DNA of 64,000 nucleotides from Rhizophagus clarus (lineage: Eukaryota; Glomeromycota; Glomeromycetes; Glomerales; Glomeraceae), in the NCBI GenBank assembly GCA_015698045.1, contig BLAL01000324.1, positions 270,501 through 334,500 of the forward strand, in the 5' to 3' direction. The position numbers and the translations under genes were made by a program. Within the stretch, counting starts at the first letter, position 1. Every line of letters begins with the position of its first letter. The notes below the pieces were generated by a model. That model was given only the letters and a program-made list of their open reading frames with translations. It was not told the DNA's origin and did not search any database. Positions 10,565 to 20,972 of this stretch are shown here, one piece after another.

Positions 10565-11984
10565 AGGACCCAGAAATATACATATAGGGGTAGGGTCTAT
10601 CAATGCGTCGTCATCATAGTGGAGTTGGACGGGGTAAGGTTTTGATTTGCGTATAATTTAGGAGATTTTTGTCCATAGTTAGGTCATTAGATTGCGTATT
10701 TTTATCAAAAATTTTTATATGTAAAAGATTTAATTTGCGTATTTTGACCTATATTTTTATTTGGCCGATCATATATACTGTTGTAGAAAATTATTCGATA
10801 TGTTAAAATACGATTTATCAATCATAAAATTTACAATTTTATAGTTTTAAATTTTTTTTTTTAAAAGATTTTTTTATCGGTTTTTATACCCGAAATTTTT
10901 TTTTTTAATATTTAATATTTTTTATCGGTTTTATAAACTGAATTTTTTTTAATATTTATATTATTAGTAACCGAATTTTTTTTTAAAAAAAAGATTTTTT
11001 ATAAACCGAAACTTTTTCTTTTCCACTGATTTAAAAAAACAAAAAAAAAACTATTTATAAAAAAAAAAGTACTAGGTACTACTGGAGTATAAATTGGAAC
11101 TAACGGACTCTTGCAAATATGGTGAGTTAAGTGTAAGAAGCAGAATTCAATGTTAATAAAATTTTACTAACATTCCTTTTAGTTTTTTAGTACTTACATA
11201 ATCAAGATTATTTTATTTTTTATAGCTTATTACATTGGTAAGTTTCAAATTTTTAGGAATTTTATCAAAAAATGCTTACTAATGTTTTATAATTTCTTTT
11301 TTATAGATTTCAGAATTTGATCAGAACTTGGAATTCGAGACGGGTAAGTATTTCTAAAAGCGGGGGTGCGAGTTTGAATAAAGCGTTTGCTAACTTCTCT
11401 TTTTTGCGGAATTTAGACTAGAACTTGGAATAATTCAAGATAGGTGAGTATTTCTAAAGGAAGAAGGAATGGGTTTATATAAGAACACTCACTAATATTC
11501 TTTAACATCTCTTTTTGTAGATTTTGAACTGGAACTTCAAATTGGAATTTAAACATATTGTAGGAATGAACTTTCAAATATAAATATCAAAAAAAAAAAA
11601 AAAAAAAAAAAAAAAATAATAAATTTTTTTCTAATTATAAAGCTATATAAATTCGTATACAAATATTGTTAAAATATAATACATTTCATTATATTTCGTT
11701 AACATAACATAAAGAGAAACAAATATAATTTTTTTTTTTTTAATAAAAAAAAGACCGATATCAAACTGCAGATTATAGAAACTATATCATATGATATACT
11801 GCACTTTGCTGAATTAATTAATAATTGAAAATTTTAAGGTCTGAAATTTTATTTGCGTATTTTTGCGGTATTTTCAATATCAGGTGTCAAGTTTGCGTAC
11901 CGTTCATATAAAAAACTCTTGCGTACAGCTCATAGTAAAATTTTCTTTCATCACCTGACCCCTATATATATATTTCTGGGTCCT
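10565..11984. mobile_element. 1.42-kb hAT-like non-autonomous element
   Basis: The ends are inverted: AGGACCCAGAAATATACATA at 10565 against the complement of TATATATATTTCTGGGTCCT ending at 11984, and the similarity goes on for about 30 bp. Exact 8-bp direct repeats AAAAAACT flank it (10557-10564 and 11985-11992). An 8-bp duplication fits hAT, though P and a few other superfamilies also make it. No transposase frame is present. The interior has poly-T/A runs (10850-11075), a 35-A run (11590-11625) and a chain of splice-like motifs described separately. Confidence 0.8.
11121..11560 (+). other. Chain of splice-site-like modules in the hAT-like element
   Basis: Four donor-branch-acceptor sets follow one another. 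Donors GTGAGT 11122, GTAAGT 11238, GTAAGT 11344 and GTGAGT 11444; branch-like TACTAAC 11165, TACTAAT 11277, TGCTAAC 11388 and CACTAAT 11490; acceptors near 11190 or 11225, 11306, 11416 and 11520. Exon-like blocks are 11226-11237 (12 nt), 11307-11343 (37 nt), 11417-11443 (27 nt) and from 11521; three share GAACTTGGAAT or GGAACTTC. An ATG at 11119-11121 lies directly before the first donor; joining the blocks gives a short peptide ending at TAG in the third. Function unknown. Confidence 0.4.
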
Positions 11985-12752
11985 AAAAAACTGCTGCAAA
12001 CAATTTTTTTATTTAATTAACATTTTGCAACATTGTTTGTTAATAAATATTGTTATAAAATAATTCGTTTTATCAAAATAACTAATAAAAAATGTTTTTT
12101 TTATTATATTATACTAAATAAAATGTTTTTTTATTGTTATTTAGTTTAAATTCAGTAAATTGCAAAACTGGTACTAAAACCATAGTTACCAAAACTGATT
12201 GTAAATTTACCAAAAGTTTGATTTAATAAACTGTAAAACTGAAACTACTCTGATATTGAAACCAATCAGTATGGTTTGGTAATTACCAAAACTGATAGAA
12301 TCCTAATTATTTCTTATAATAAATAATAATCTCCATCCTTCCTTAAGGATAAAAAATGACAATTTGTTAATTCTTTTTTTAATTCCTGGTTCAAATCAAC
12401 TAAAAGATTTTAATACATTTTTACAACCCTTTATTGATAAGATGAAAGAGTTAAAAAGTAAGAATTTTTTAATGATTATTATTTAAAAATTATATTAACA
12501 AATTTTTATTTTAAAAGGAATTACTTATTATGATGCAATATTAAATATAAATTTTTTCTTTATGCTCATATAATTACATAAATTGGTAATATTCCAGCTC
12601 TTACAAAAATAATGAATATTACTGGTTATAATTCATATCATAGTTGTAGATTTTGTAATATTGAGGAATTTATTTGCAAAAACATAAGCATATTTATTTT
12701 TCTCATAAGCCAAATTGTATGAATAAAGATTATTCAGATTGGATTGGATATA

Positions 12753-13151
12753 AAGTTGGTTCAGTCTGAACTGACCAAAAATCAGTCCTGAGGCAATTTT
12801 AATGTTGATGATCACTTACTGATCCTGATTACGTACCTCCAATAAGTAACTTACCCTAAAAATGATCCAGAAATAATTTTTAATAATAATTTTTTTTTTA
12901 ATACATATATCAAAATTTGATGATTTGCTTGGAACTGATGTTGGTCAATCGATCCTAGGACTGATCCAAATTTTAAGCATTTTGCATATTCTGACTTTGG
13001 ATAGAACTATATTACTTATTACAATAAGTAACCCATCCCAAAAAATGTCTAAAAATAAACTTTATTAATAATTTTTTTTAAAAAAATCATTTCAATACTT
13101 GGTAATTTGCTAAGGACCAATTTTTGATCTGTCTGGACTGAATCAATCCTA
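12753..13151. mobile_element. MITE with 10-bp TSD (Mutator-like)
   Basis: This 399-bp insert interrupts the transposase relic. ATTGGATATA occurs at 12743-12752 and 13152-13161, a 10-bp duplication. Ends are imperfect inverted repeats of about 38 bp: GTTGGTTCAGTCTGAACTG on the left against ATTGATTCAGTCCAGACAG from the right. Inside, two diverged direct copies begin with CAATAAGTAAC (about 12839 and 13020). A 9-11 bp duplication is usual for Mutator-like elements. No gene inside. Confidence 0.7.
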
Positions 13152-13362
13152 ATTGGATATATTAATAATGAGATAGAAGTTGTAACTATTAATAAAGTAA
13201 AGAAATATTAATAAAAAAATATGGTAAATACTTTAATATATTTTATCATTAAATTACTATCTATATATAACTCTTATATATTTAATTTTAGAAAATAAAA
13301 GCAAAAGTATCTTGTTTGAATTGTTATTAATTAAATTTTCTAAATTATTTCATATTGATATT

Positions 13363-13834
13363 AGAGGTCTGCAAACTGAGTCTGGATCTGGATCAGCCCG
13401 ACCCAGACCTGGGTGTTGGGCTGGGTTCAAACTGGCAAATTTTAATTAAAAAAAGACCTGGATCAGGCCGGGCTGGCAGATTTTTTTTTGGAAAACCCCA
13501 GATTTTCTTAATTCTGGCCAAAATCTCTTTAATTCTGGCCGAAATTAAGCTTGCCGCAAATTTCTAATTTTGGATCAGACTTGAAAATCAATATTTTTAT
13601 TTTAAAGTTCATATACGAGTTATTTTTTATCCATACACTATATTTTTATTATAAAACTCTAATTTTATTTTCTTTTTTCTTTATTTTTTCTTACATATAT
13701 TAAAACCAGTTTGGGTCTGAGCTGGGCCTGGGTTTTAGTATTTTCACCCTGGGCCAGGCCAGGCTGGCACATAATACACTGTTTTTAAATCTGGACTGAA
13801 CTGGATCTCAAAATATGGCCAAATGCAGGTCTCT
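13363..13834. mobile_element. GC-richer TIR element, probable TA target
   Basis: Ends are GAGGTCTGCA on the left and GAGACCTGCA from the right, both next to TA, suggesting a TA duplication. The interior is rich in variants of CTGGATCTGGATCAG and GGGCTGGGTTC, well above the GC of its surroundings, plus two copies of TTAATTCTGGCC. It lies in the transposase relic. No transposase is encoded. Confidence 0.5.
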
Positions 13835-14144
13835 AATTAACATCATGCAAATTTATTCTTTGAAAATATTGCACTTGAAATATTAAGCTGTAATCTGCTC
13901 ATTTTTTCAAAGATGATAATTTGAATGTAATGCCTTTTGCCATATTAAAATCTTTTTGGGATGTAATTGGTATCTTAATGCAAAATAATAAAAAGAAAAT
14001 ACCTTTAGTGTTTGAAAGACCTTCTTGAAATATATTTAAATATAATGCAAAATATAAAGCTAAAGAATAGGTAAATTAAATAACTCTTTATTCAGTTCTA
14101 CTTATTAAAACTTTTTTGCGACTAAGTAAATTTAATAATTTAAT

Positions 14145-14394
14145 TTAAATTATTAATATTTAATAATTAAATATTTCTTTTTAATATTTAATAATTAAAT
14201 ATTTCTTTTTAATATTTAATAATTAAATATTTCTTTTTAATATTTAATAATTAAATATTTCTTTTTAATATTTAATAATTAAATATTTCTTTTTAATATT
14301 TAATAATTAAATATTTCTTTTTAATATTTAATAATTAAATATTTCTTTTTAATATTTAATAATTAAATATTTCTTTTTAATATTTAATAATTAA
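14145..14394. repeat. 29-bp tandem array, left part
   Basis: About eight near-identical 29-bp copies of TTAATATTTAATAATTAAAT plus ATTTCTTTT. The array sits within the tnp2-like relic and continues at 18652 beyond a 4.26-kb insertion. The very low divergence implies recent expansion. Confidence 0.9.
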
Positions 14395-14753
14395 TTCGCA
14401 ATTTGCCAGAAATGGAAAGAAAATGCATAATGTAGATCGGGGCAATTTTACGAAATTAATTATAAAAAAATCAATAATTGAAAAAAGTTATGTTACACTA
14501 ACACCTGATTTAATCAGAAAACGTCCCAAACTTGCATAATAAAAAACGTCACTTAAAACCAAAACTATTTATCGTATTAATGCATAATATACACTTTATT
14601 TGACAGATTTCGCGTAAATGCCTTTTCGGCTCAGGATTATGGGTACCAAGCGTCCATTTGAAATAATTCAAAAGCGAAAAAAAAGTGAAATAAAGTGATT
14701 CAAAACCGCTTAAATTGTTTTAAGTAAGGGTATTATTCATATTTTTTACATTA

Positions 14754-15895
14754 TTATTTGTCCAAGCTTTGGATTTTTTTTGCCATTGCTTGCTTGTGTT
14801 GGCAGGAATCATACCGACTAATCCAATTTTCGATTGCTTTCAACTTTGGTACGTCACTCTCTTCCAGCTCACCTGTTTCTACTTTTTTTTGTAATGCTTC
14901 AAGCATTTCTTTTGCCAAATATCGTTCACTTTTATGGACGTCACCAGCATGGAAGAAACCTTTTAATAATTCCAATACTCTTTCGGGTATGTGTTTTCCA
15001 CCACCTTTCTTTCCATATTCTTGGTTTTCTTTTAAAGCCCAACCAGATCGAAAATAGTTGTTTCTGTAGGAACTGATATCTGATACTATTATGCAAAATA
15101 TCATTTTTTGTTTGAAACAGTTTCACTCACTTGCTTTCTATTTCATTTTCCCTTTTTTTCCCTTTTCCTTTTTTAGTTCTCATTTCTGAAACATTATTAT
15201 TTTCCACTGTACTATTCATAATTGCTGTTCTTACTTCTACACAAAAAGAAGATTAGTTCGTTAGTTATATTTTATTCCACGCTCAATTGCAAAAAAAAAA
15301 AATAAAATCACCTGCTATTTTATTTATTGTTTCATATGCAATATTTTCGTTCAAAATTGCAATTAACTCTGGCCGATTCTCTTTTTCATCATAATGAAGA
15401 GATCTTTTGTCTAACTCTTCTTTGACGTTATTTTTTTTCAATCTCTTTATCCTAGCTATTTCATTTTGGGAGTTATTCTGATTTATCGATGGTATTGGAA
15501 TTATCCATTTGGAATTTATATTTGTATGTGTAGTAATCAAGGGATTTGGTCGATATTGTTCATCACCCTTCATTGATTTACTTATAGCAGAAGAAGAAAA
15601 ATCATTCCATTTTCCAAAATTGGGAAGGGCACGACCACGTACAAAGCTACTGAATCCTCCATCAACGGGCCATTGAAATTCAAACTAATTGGAAATGCCA
15701 GCCATTACGGGTTTTTTCCCTTTCTGTTTCTGATCTGGATTGATATTTGCAACTACTGTTCCCTTGACGCCCTTAATCGCTTCTTCTATGTCTTGACCTT
15801 CAGATATATTGTGTCCTAGCCTAACATATCGTTTGATTGCATGAGAAATCTAGAAATAATAAAGATTTGTAAGTTACAGTTCTTGAATTACATAA
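14754..15895 (-). pseudogene. C-terminal part of the TTAA-element transposase
   Basis: From the intron end near 15850 the frame reads ISHAIKRYVRLGHNISEG, DIEEAIKGVKGTVVANINPD, then hits TAG at 15685-15687 (QFEFQ expected). After that, 15573-15300 holds a SAP-like helix pair, NNVKEELDKRSLHYDEKENR followed by PELIAILNEN, typical of DNA-binding SAP modules. An intron (donor GTGATT about 15310, acceptor GTGTAG about 15240) leads to a lysine-rich stretch, and another (GTGAGT about 15130) to the final domain 15080-14754 with GWALKENQEYGKKGGGKHIP and KAIENWISRYD, ending TAA. The neighbouring catalytic part is at 15896-16635. Intron edges are by eye. Confidence 0.55.
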
Positions 15896-16635
15896 TCACT
15901 TACTAACCTGGGCATGATGTGAATCGATAGTTGTTTTGGCCTCTCCTGCTTCCAAAAAAGTCCAACTTCGAATTTCTACATCATACCAGGATTTCCAGTT
16001 TGTAATTATAGCCATGAGCTCAGCACAGTGATAATGGGCACCATTATCAGATAAAATCCTTACCCACTTTGGCTTTTTTTCAAATGAATTAAAGACAACT
16101 TCAAAGCATGATGCTGTAAAAAATGCATCCTGAACTGTATCTGAAGACCAATGATCGAAGGCTTTGATTTCTAATTCATGGTGATCAGTTTTTGTATATA
16201 CCAGCATTGTATGTAATGTCCATCCAGATTTTCCATAAAAATCTGATTTTACCTCCCTTGTTGATTTCGGTAAAATCCTCATTTTATAATCCGCTACAAT
16301 AATGGCACCTTCTTCATCAAGAGCAAGTAAGTTTGCATTAAATTGAGTATTGAGGTATGTTTTACGTACTTGATGAGACCAGTAATATTGAAGTTTTTTC
16401 CTATTTTCTACAATTTGTTCAAAATCACCTGGCAAAATATAGGCTAGTTGATTAAAAAATTCTGATACTTTGTTACATTGATTGCAATTAGAAAAATGGG
16501 GCTTGTTACACTCTCCAAAAGCATATGGAAGACAATGCTCAAGGCACTCAACGTGATAAGTATGTCCTAAGCAATCAACTTGAAGTTCTTTTTCATATTC
16601 ACGCTTTAAATGACGACAAACAGCTTCAAGTTCTG
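15896..16635 (-). pseudogene. Catalytic DD34E core of the TTAA-element transposase
   Basis: A zinc-finger-like segment (HVECLEHC, FGECNKPHFSNCNQCNK, about 16570-16470) precedes a 179-codon open stretch (16435-15896). Within that stretch Asp49 lies in IIVADYKMRI, Asp130 in VRILSDNGAHYHC and Glu165 in LEAGEAKTTIDSHHA, giving D-x80-D-x34-E; Glu162 is an alternative. This is the layout of an RNase-H-fold transposase catalytic triad, which would cut and join element ends with two metal ions. The right edge is an intron donor (GTTAGT after HHAQ) and the left an acceptor near 16637. No stop falls within this exon. Similar proteins are, to my recollection, common in Rhizophagus genomes, but I cannot name the superfamily. 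Confidence 0.65.
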
Positions 16636-16711
16636 TAATTAATTAGTTCTAATAATATTTTTTTTGGTATTTATTTTATTATTTTATTAATTATAATTTT
16701 GGACGCTACAA

Positions 16712-17942
16712 TTATACTACCTGTCGCTCTTTTTCACTTATTCTTTCTATTATCAAAGTTCTTAGATCATCAAATACACCATATCCATACTCGGAACAAA
16801 TACCACACAAACCCCCCAGATCTTCCCTATACACGTAAGGTCCATCTTTTAAACGTGCTAAAAATGTTGTTCTTTTCATACCAGTGGGATACAGCTCAAA
16901 ATATTTTTGCCATAATGTTTCTTTTTGATCCTTTAGGTATTTGAGCGGTTCACCAGTTTTTGTATCTACCCTGTAAGAACTCAAGTTCACAATATTTTTG
17001 TCAGCAAAAAAATTCTGAAACTGCTTTTCCATTTCTTCAGTAATTCGGACTCGTGTAATAATTGGTTTATCTATTACTGCACATCCTGGACCATTAACCT
17101 CACAATGATATTTAGCTTTTGCTACTATTTTGGATGAAACCTGTTTATGGGCATTGATTATGATTGTGAATATACGATGATGTTTGATGTAGGTAATAAT
17201 ATTATTTACCTTAAGATTTTTTTGAAGTTCTTCATATTCAAAATCATTTGCTATGATTGATAAAATTCGTATTTTTCCATCATGGTCTTTTTTATTCTCT
17301 TCTAGTGACTTTTGAAAACACTTCCAAAATTGATTGCTTGAATTAAATACATTGGTTGGAATGATATTTAGAAATCCATTACGATATAAATTTTCCAAGG
17401 TATTTTGATCTATCAATAGATTAGGATTTCGAGACCAAAATTCATACTAAATAGATAAATGTTTGTTTAATTGGCTTTTAATAGTAATAATAGTAATCAA
17501 TTATTATTAACAAGCATATTACCTCTGATTGATCTTTAGAAAATAGGGTAATCTCTGTACATCCAGCAGCTCTCAGCATCGCACGCCATGCTCGAAGTTC
17601 TCGCTCATCATGCAAATAATTTGGCGGGTACATTTTTTTTAAAGTATCATGTAATTTGATGATTGTACTTTCCTGTGCAAGCCAATTTTGAAAAAATTGT
17701 TGCCAGTCAATATTACTAATTGTTCATTTTCTCAAATGATAACTAAAAAGATTATTCATAAGCACTTCATTGTTCCAAAATGTAGGTGAACATGTAGGAA
17801 TTTGTTGTGCATTAATGGCCTTTTGCGTCATTGAATGTTCTAAGCCAAACAATTGTGTACCACGATATTTTTTGTAAATCCCTACGTTTTTCCATGTTTC
17901 TGTTGGAGTAGAACCAAAAAAAATTATTGGCTCGTTATCTTT
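16712..17942 (-). pseudogene. Central region of the TTAA-element transposase
   Basis: Directly after the TAA that ends the FYR-like part, the same frame continues with EPIIFFGSTPTETWKNVGIY and FGLEHSMTQKAI, meets TGA at 17724-17726 (LRK stop TIS), then DWQQFFQNWLAQESTIIKL and ELRAWRAMLRAAGC. An intron (donor GTAATA about 17521, acceptor TTTAG about 17447) leads to a 234-codon stretch with KYFELYPTGMKRTTFLARL and GGLCGICSEYGYGVF, which ends at another intron near 16720. The Cys pair in GLCGIC may belong to a zinc site. Both stops are one transition away from sense codons (CAA and CGA). Confidence 0.55.
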
Positions 17943-18533
17943 TTAATATATTGAGATTTTGTAATTTTCAGATTGAATTATTTGAACAAATAAAGCACGT
18001 TTCCTATTATATTCACCAATAAATGATGCAGTATAATTTTCTATTGTATTTTTTTGTTCGCCAACGCTTATATTTGTAATATATACCAAAATTTTTCCAT
18101 CTATCCTAATAGCAAACGCTTGAAAATGGACATCTTTCAACGAGACTTCCAGAAATTCTTTATTATCCCAACCTAAAACAAAAGGTCCAGAAAATTTTGC
18201 CTTTGAATCAGAAAAAATTCGTTGGTATAAACTTGTCATTGCATAACTTGGTGCTGTTTCAATATCGCTAAATTTACTGCCAGAATGACACCTATACCCT
18301 GGTAATATCTCACTATTTTCGTTTCCTTCAGTTATATGCATGTAAAAACACCTGTTATTTTGTTCTATGACAGTTTGCCAGCCGACACGAATAGGGTAAA
18401 GTAACGCGCCTTCTTCTGGATTGCTGTCACCTCTCATAATCCACCATTCTCTTGAGTATTCCCCATAATGCAACCTGGGTACTATTTGGCCAACAGAAAC
18501 AAGTTTTACATCAAGTATAGGTCGTTTATTCAT
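17943..18533 (-). pseudogene. N-terminal FYR-like domain of the TTAA-element transposase
   Basis: The 196-codon frame begins MNKRPILDVKLVSVGQIVPR and holds GALLYPIRVGWQTVIEQNNR, FYMHITEGNENS, GYRCHSGSKFSDIETAPSYA and FSGPFVLGWDN. The order aromatic-YP-x3-GW, an aromatic strand, and G-S-x-S-P-like helix resembles the FYRN/FYRC pair found in chromatin proteins such as trithorax-group factors. In those proteins the pair aids protein contacts. TAA at 17943-17945 ends it, but the same frame goes on with conserved-looking sequence, so the stop is probably a mutation. The assignment is by motif feel only and a database profile is needed. Confidence 0.4.
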
Positions 18534-18651
18534 GTTTAGATTTAAAACGGTTAGAGATTCTTGGTATTAACACGTTTTATTATCACTATTATTCCCGCTG
18601 ATCATTATATAAAATATAATGTAGATCTTTCCATTTCTCACGAATTGCGAA

Positions 18652-18842
18652 TTAAATATTTCTTTTTAATATTTAATAATTAAATATTTCTTTTTAATAT
18701 TTAATAATTAAATATTTCTTTTTAATATTTAATAATTAAATATTTCTTTTTAATATTTAATAATTAAATATTTCTTTTTAATATTTAATAATTAAATATT
18801 TCTTTTTAATATTTAATAATTAAATATTTCTTTTTAATATTT
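18652..18842. repeat. 29-bp tandem array, right part
   Basis: About six and a half further copies of the same 29-bp unit, resuming in register after the TTAA element. The array ends at TTCAGATATATTAAAGG, where transposase coding sense resumes. Confidence 0.9.
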
Positions 18843-18844
18843 CA

Positions 18845-20670
18845 GATATATTAAAGGTTGGAATGAAATTGTTACAGCATTACATTTATGCATGCAGTTG
18901 TCAATATCTCATGATGATAAAAAAATAATAGAAAAAAAATTATTAATCTTTTACAAACATCCCTATAAAAAATAAATATCTGGAAAATATTATCAAAAAT
19001 ATCTGGAAAATGCCTGGAATAAATCTGTGTTGTTCGAAAAATGTCCACTTTTTTGGTACATGTCTGACACACTTCTGATACTTAAAATTTTGACATATCC
19101 TAATTTCGTCCAGAATTTCTCCAGTATTTGTTCGGTATAAAATTTTGGACAAATTCTGGACAGTTAAACCTGGACAATTTCTGGACATAGTAAAAAAACC
19201 AGATAGATAAATTCCAGACATGAAAAAGTTCAGGACAAATTCTGGATACTATTTCCAAAAAAGGATAAATTAATTTTGTAAAAAAATGCAAAAAGCACAA
19301 AACTGACATTCAAAACCTTTTCTGTCGTACTAATTAAAATTGCAGAGCAGGCAAAAATACTATATACAGTATCTATGATATAAAAATTTTGGGTTAAGGA
19401 ATAATGATAATCATCTATCCATTGATCATCTTTTGTGGCAAATTTTACGAAAATACATTTCTGGATAATTTCTGGACAATTTCCTAATATCCCGAAAATG
19501 CAGTGTTTTTGAAACAGTTTCTGGATACACAGTGTCCAGAATTTCCAGACAATATTTTAAATAATTTTTCTGGACATTTTCCAGACACTTATTTTTTATA
19601 GGGCATATAGTAAAGTAAATAATTTAATTTTGTTTTTCATAAATTTTTATTCATATTAATAATACTAATAAAGCACTAATATTTTTTTAATATAGAGATT
19701 ATGATGCAAAAATTAATAATAATGATTAATCAAACATATTTTTAATATCCTATCATTATTTATTACATATAGCTAAAAGTATAGAAGATTTTGGTTCATG
19801 TAGAAGATATTGGCAATTTCCAATGGAGAGGATATGTGGTATGCTAATTCCATTAGTTAAATCATAATTATATTTTTATGCAAATCTTTGGAATAATCTT
19901 ATCCTATATAAATGATTTAATCTTTTAAAATATAATAAAAAAGTTTGTAAATATAACTTTCCTCAAAAAGAAGAAAAAAATGGTCATCTTATATAGTTTT
20001 TACTTTTCCTTTATATAAAGAATATGAAATTTATCCTCTATCAAAACAATATACTTTAACACAAGCAGAATTAAAAAAATTAAAAGAAACTTATTCTGTT
20101 ATTTTTGATATAAATATAAATCAAACTGAAGTATGTTATAATAATATAAGAATTGATCAACATAACAATGAAATTAATATGTATACTGTATATAATACCC
20201 ATACATAGAATTTCTTTCTTATTGCAACAAAATACAGTAAACTATGTAAAGATGATCATATTATAAGTTCTAAATGGGTGACAAAAGATAAAATAAAAAT
20301 TGAAACAATTATTCAGTTGTGGTAAATGAAATTATATTTTTAAATGTTATATTATTACAAAAATATACTAATTTATTTTATATTAGATAAACATAACTGT
20401 TAATAAGTATGCTCATTTTTCTAATATATTACCAGAACTTAAAGTAAAAGAAATATTTGGTGAAATAGAATACTTCATTATGTATAGGTATGATGAATTG
20501 GAATGTATATTTGCTTATGTTTGAAAAATTGATAAATATGAAGAAGATAATCATAGGCTAATATATTTTAATAAACTTGGTAGTCTTTAGTTTATTGGAG
20601 TTATTGGTATAGATAGATGCATGGGATTTTTTAAAATTGAAAATTTATGTTATATTTTAGATAAAGAAAG
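18845..20670 (+). pseudogene. tnp2/Plavaka-like transposase relic, 3' part
   Basis: The frame resumes with GWNEIVTALHLCMQLSISHD and KKIIEKKLLIFYKH (18856-18960). It is then cut by a 643-bp insertion and a likely intron (GTAAAG about 19609, acceptor ATATAG about 19695). It continues with RDYDAKINNND and SCRRYWQFPMERICGMLIPL (19795-19850), the hallmark block of tnp2/Plavaka proteins. Further blocks are YALSKQYT-like PLSKQYTLTQAELKKLKETY, SSKWVTKDKIKIETI, AHFSNILPELKVKEIFGEIE, and a last block GVIGIDRCMGFFKIENLCYI ending near 20660. Many stops and frame changes show it is dead. With the 5' part it once formed one gene of perhaps 3 kb. Confidence 0.65.
18961..19603. mobile_element. 643-bp TIR element, 3-bp TSD
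   Basis: Ends are CCCTATAAAAAATAAATATC and, inverted from the right, CCCTATAAAAAATAAGTGTC, each followed by TGGAAAAT. CAT flanks both sides (18958-18960 and 19604-19606), and removing one copy plus the element restores the transposase reading FYKHI. The interior is packed with variants of TCTGGACAATTTCTGG in both orientations. No gene: the overlapping minus-strand frames only translate these repeats. Confidence 0.75.
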
Positions 20671-20771
20671 AATTTAATAACTTTAATTATAATTTTTTTA
20701 CATTATATATCTAAGTTGAAAAAATGGATAGTTTTGTCTTTAATGTTCAATATAAAGAATTAAAAAAAAAA

Positions 20772-20972
20772 AGATATATCAAGATATTGGGGATTTAGGA
20801 TATTGGAATTCAGGATATTGGAGATTTAGAATATTGGAAATTTGGTATTCAGGAAATTGGGATTTGGGAAATAGGAATTTGGGAAATAGTCCAGTTTGGA
20901 AAATCATCATTTGGAAAATTGAATTTGAAAAAAGTACATTCAGGAAAATAGCATTAAGAAAATTGTTTGATA
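20772..20972 (+). repeat. Dispersed TTGGGAAAT-type repeat, copy 1
   Basis: A string of imperfect 12-14 bp units (GATATTGGGGATTTAG, GAAATTGGGATTTGG). In order it shares TCAAGATATTG, GAAATAGTCCAGTTTGG, GTACATT and a final TTTGATAAGG with the opposite strand of 49545-49802. The two are copies of one dispersed repeat, not just similar simple sequence. Confidence 0.75.

Larger units (their letters stand above)
12331..14110 (+). pseudogene. tnp2/Plavaka-like transposase relic, 5' part
   Basis: Fragments in shifting frames match the tnp2 transposase order. IPGSNQLKDFNTFLQPFIDK (about 12382-12441) corresponds to the IIPGP...L.PL..EL block. YYDAILNIN and then IGNIPALTKIMNITGYNSYH with SCRFC (12520-12660) correspond to the block ending in the zinc Cys pair. 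After two insertions come ANLFFENIALEIL, LKSFWDVIGILMQNNKKK (13850-14000), IPLVFERPS and YKAKE...ITLYSVLLIK (to about 14105). Stops and frameshifts are frequent. The coding sense breaks at an AT-rich tandem array and resumes after it at 18845. Intact relatives move CACTA/Plavaka elements by cut and paste. Confidence 0.65.
14395..18651 (-). mobile_element. TTAA-flanked DNA transposon with DD34E transposase
   Basis: The element spans 4,257 bp and splits the 29-bp array. Left end TTCGCAATTTGCCAGAAATG and the inverted right end TTCGCAATTCGTGAGAAATG both run into GAAAGA, giving TIRs of about 26 bp. TTAA lies at 14391-14394 and 18652-18655, so a TTAA duplication (as in piggyBac or Kolobok) fits; since the target itself contains TTAA, a TA duplication is equally possible. 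A multi-exon transposase gene occupies almost the whole minus strand. It has in-frame stops, so this copy is not autonomous. The superfamily is not settled. Confidence 0.8.

Noticed and set aside
14145-14394. CRISPR-like regular array
   Set aside because: Head-to-tail 29-bp repeat with no unique spacers, in a eukaryotic setting.
14758-15076. Plus-strand frames of 99 and 80 codons
   Set aside because: Antisense shadows of the transposase C-terminal exon.
18872-19309. Three overlapping minus-strand frames of 66-92 codons
   Set aside because: They translate the repeated TCTGGACAATT motif of a TIR element.
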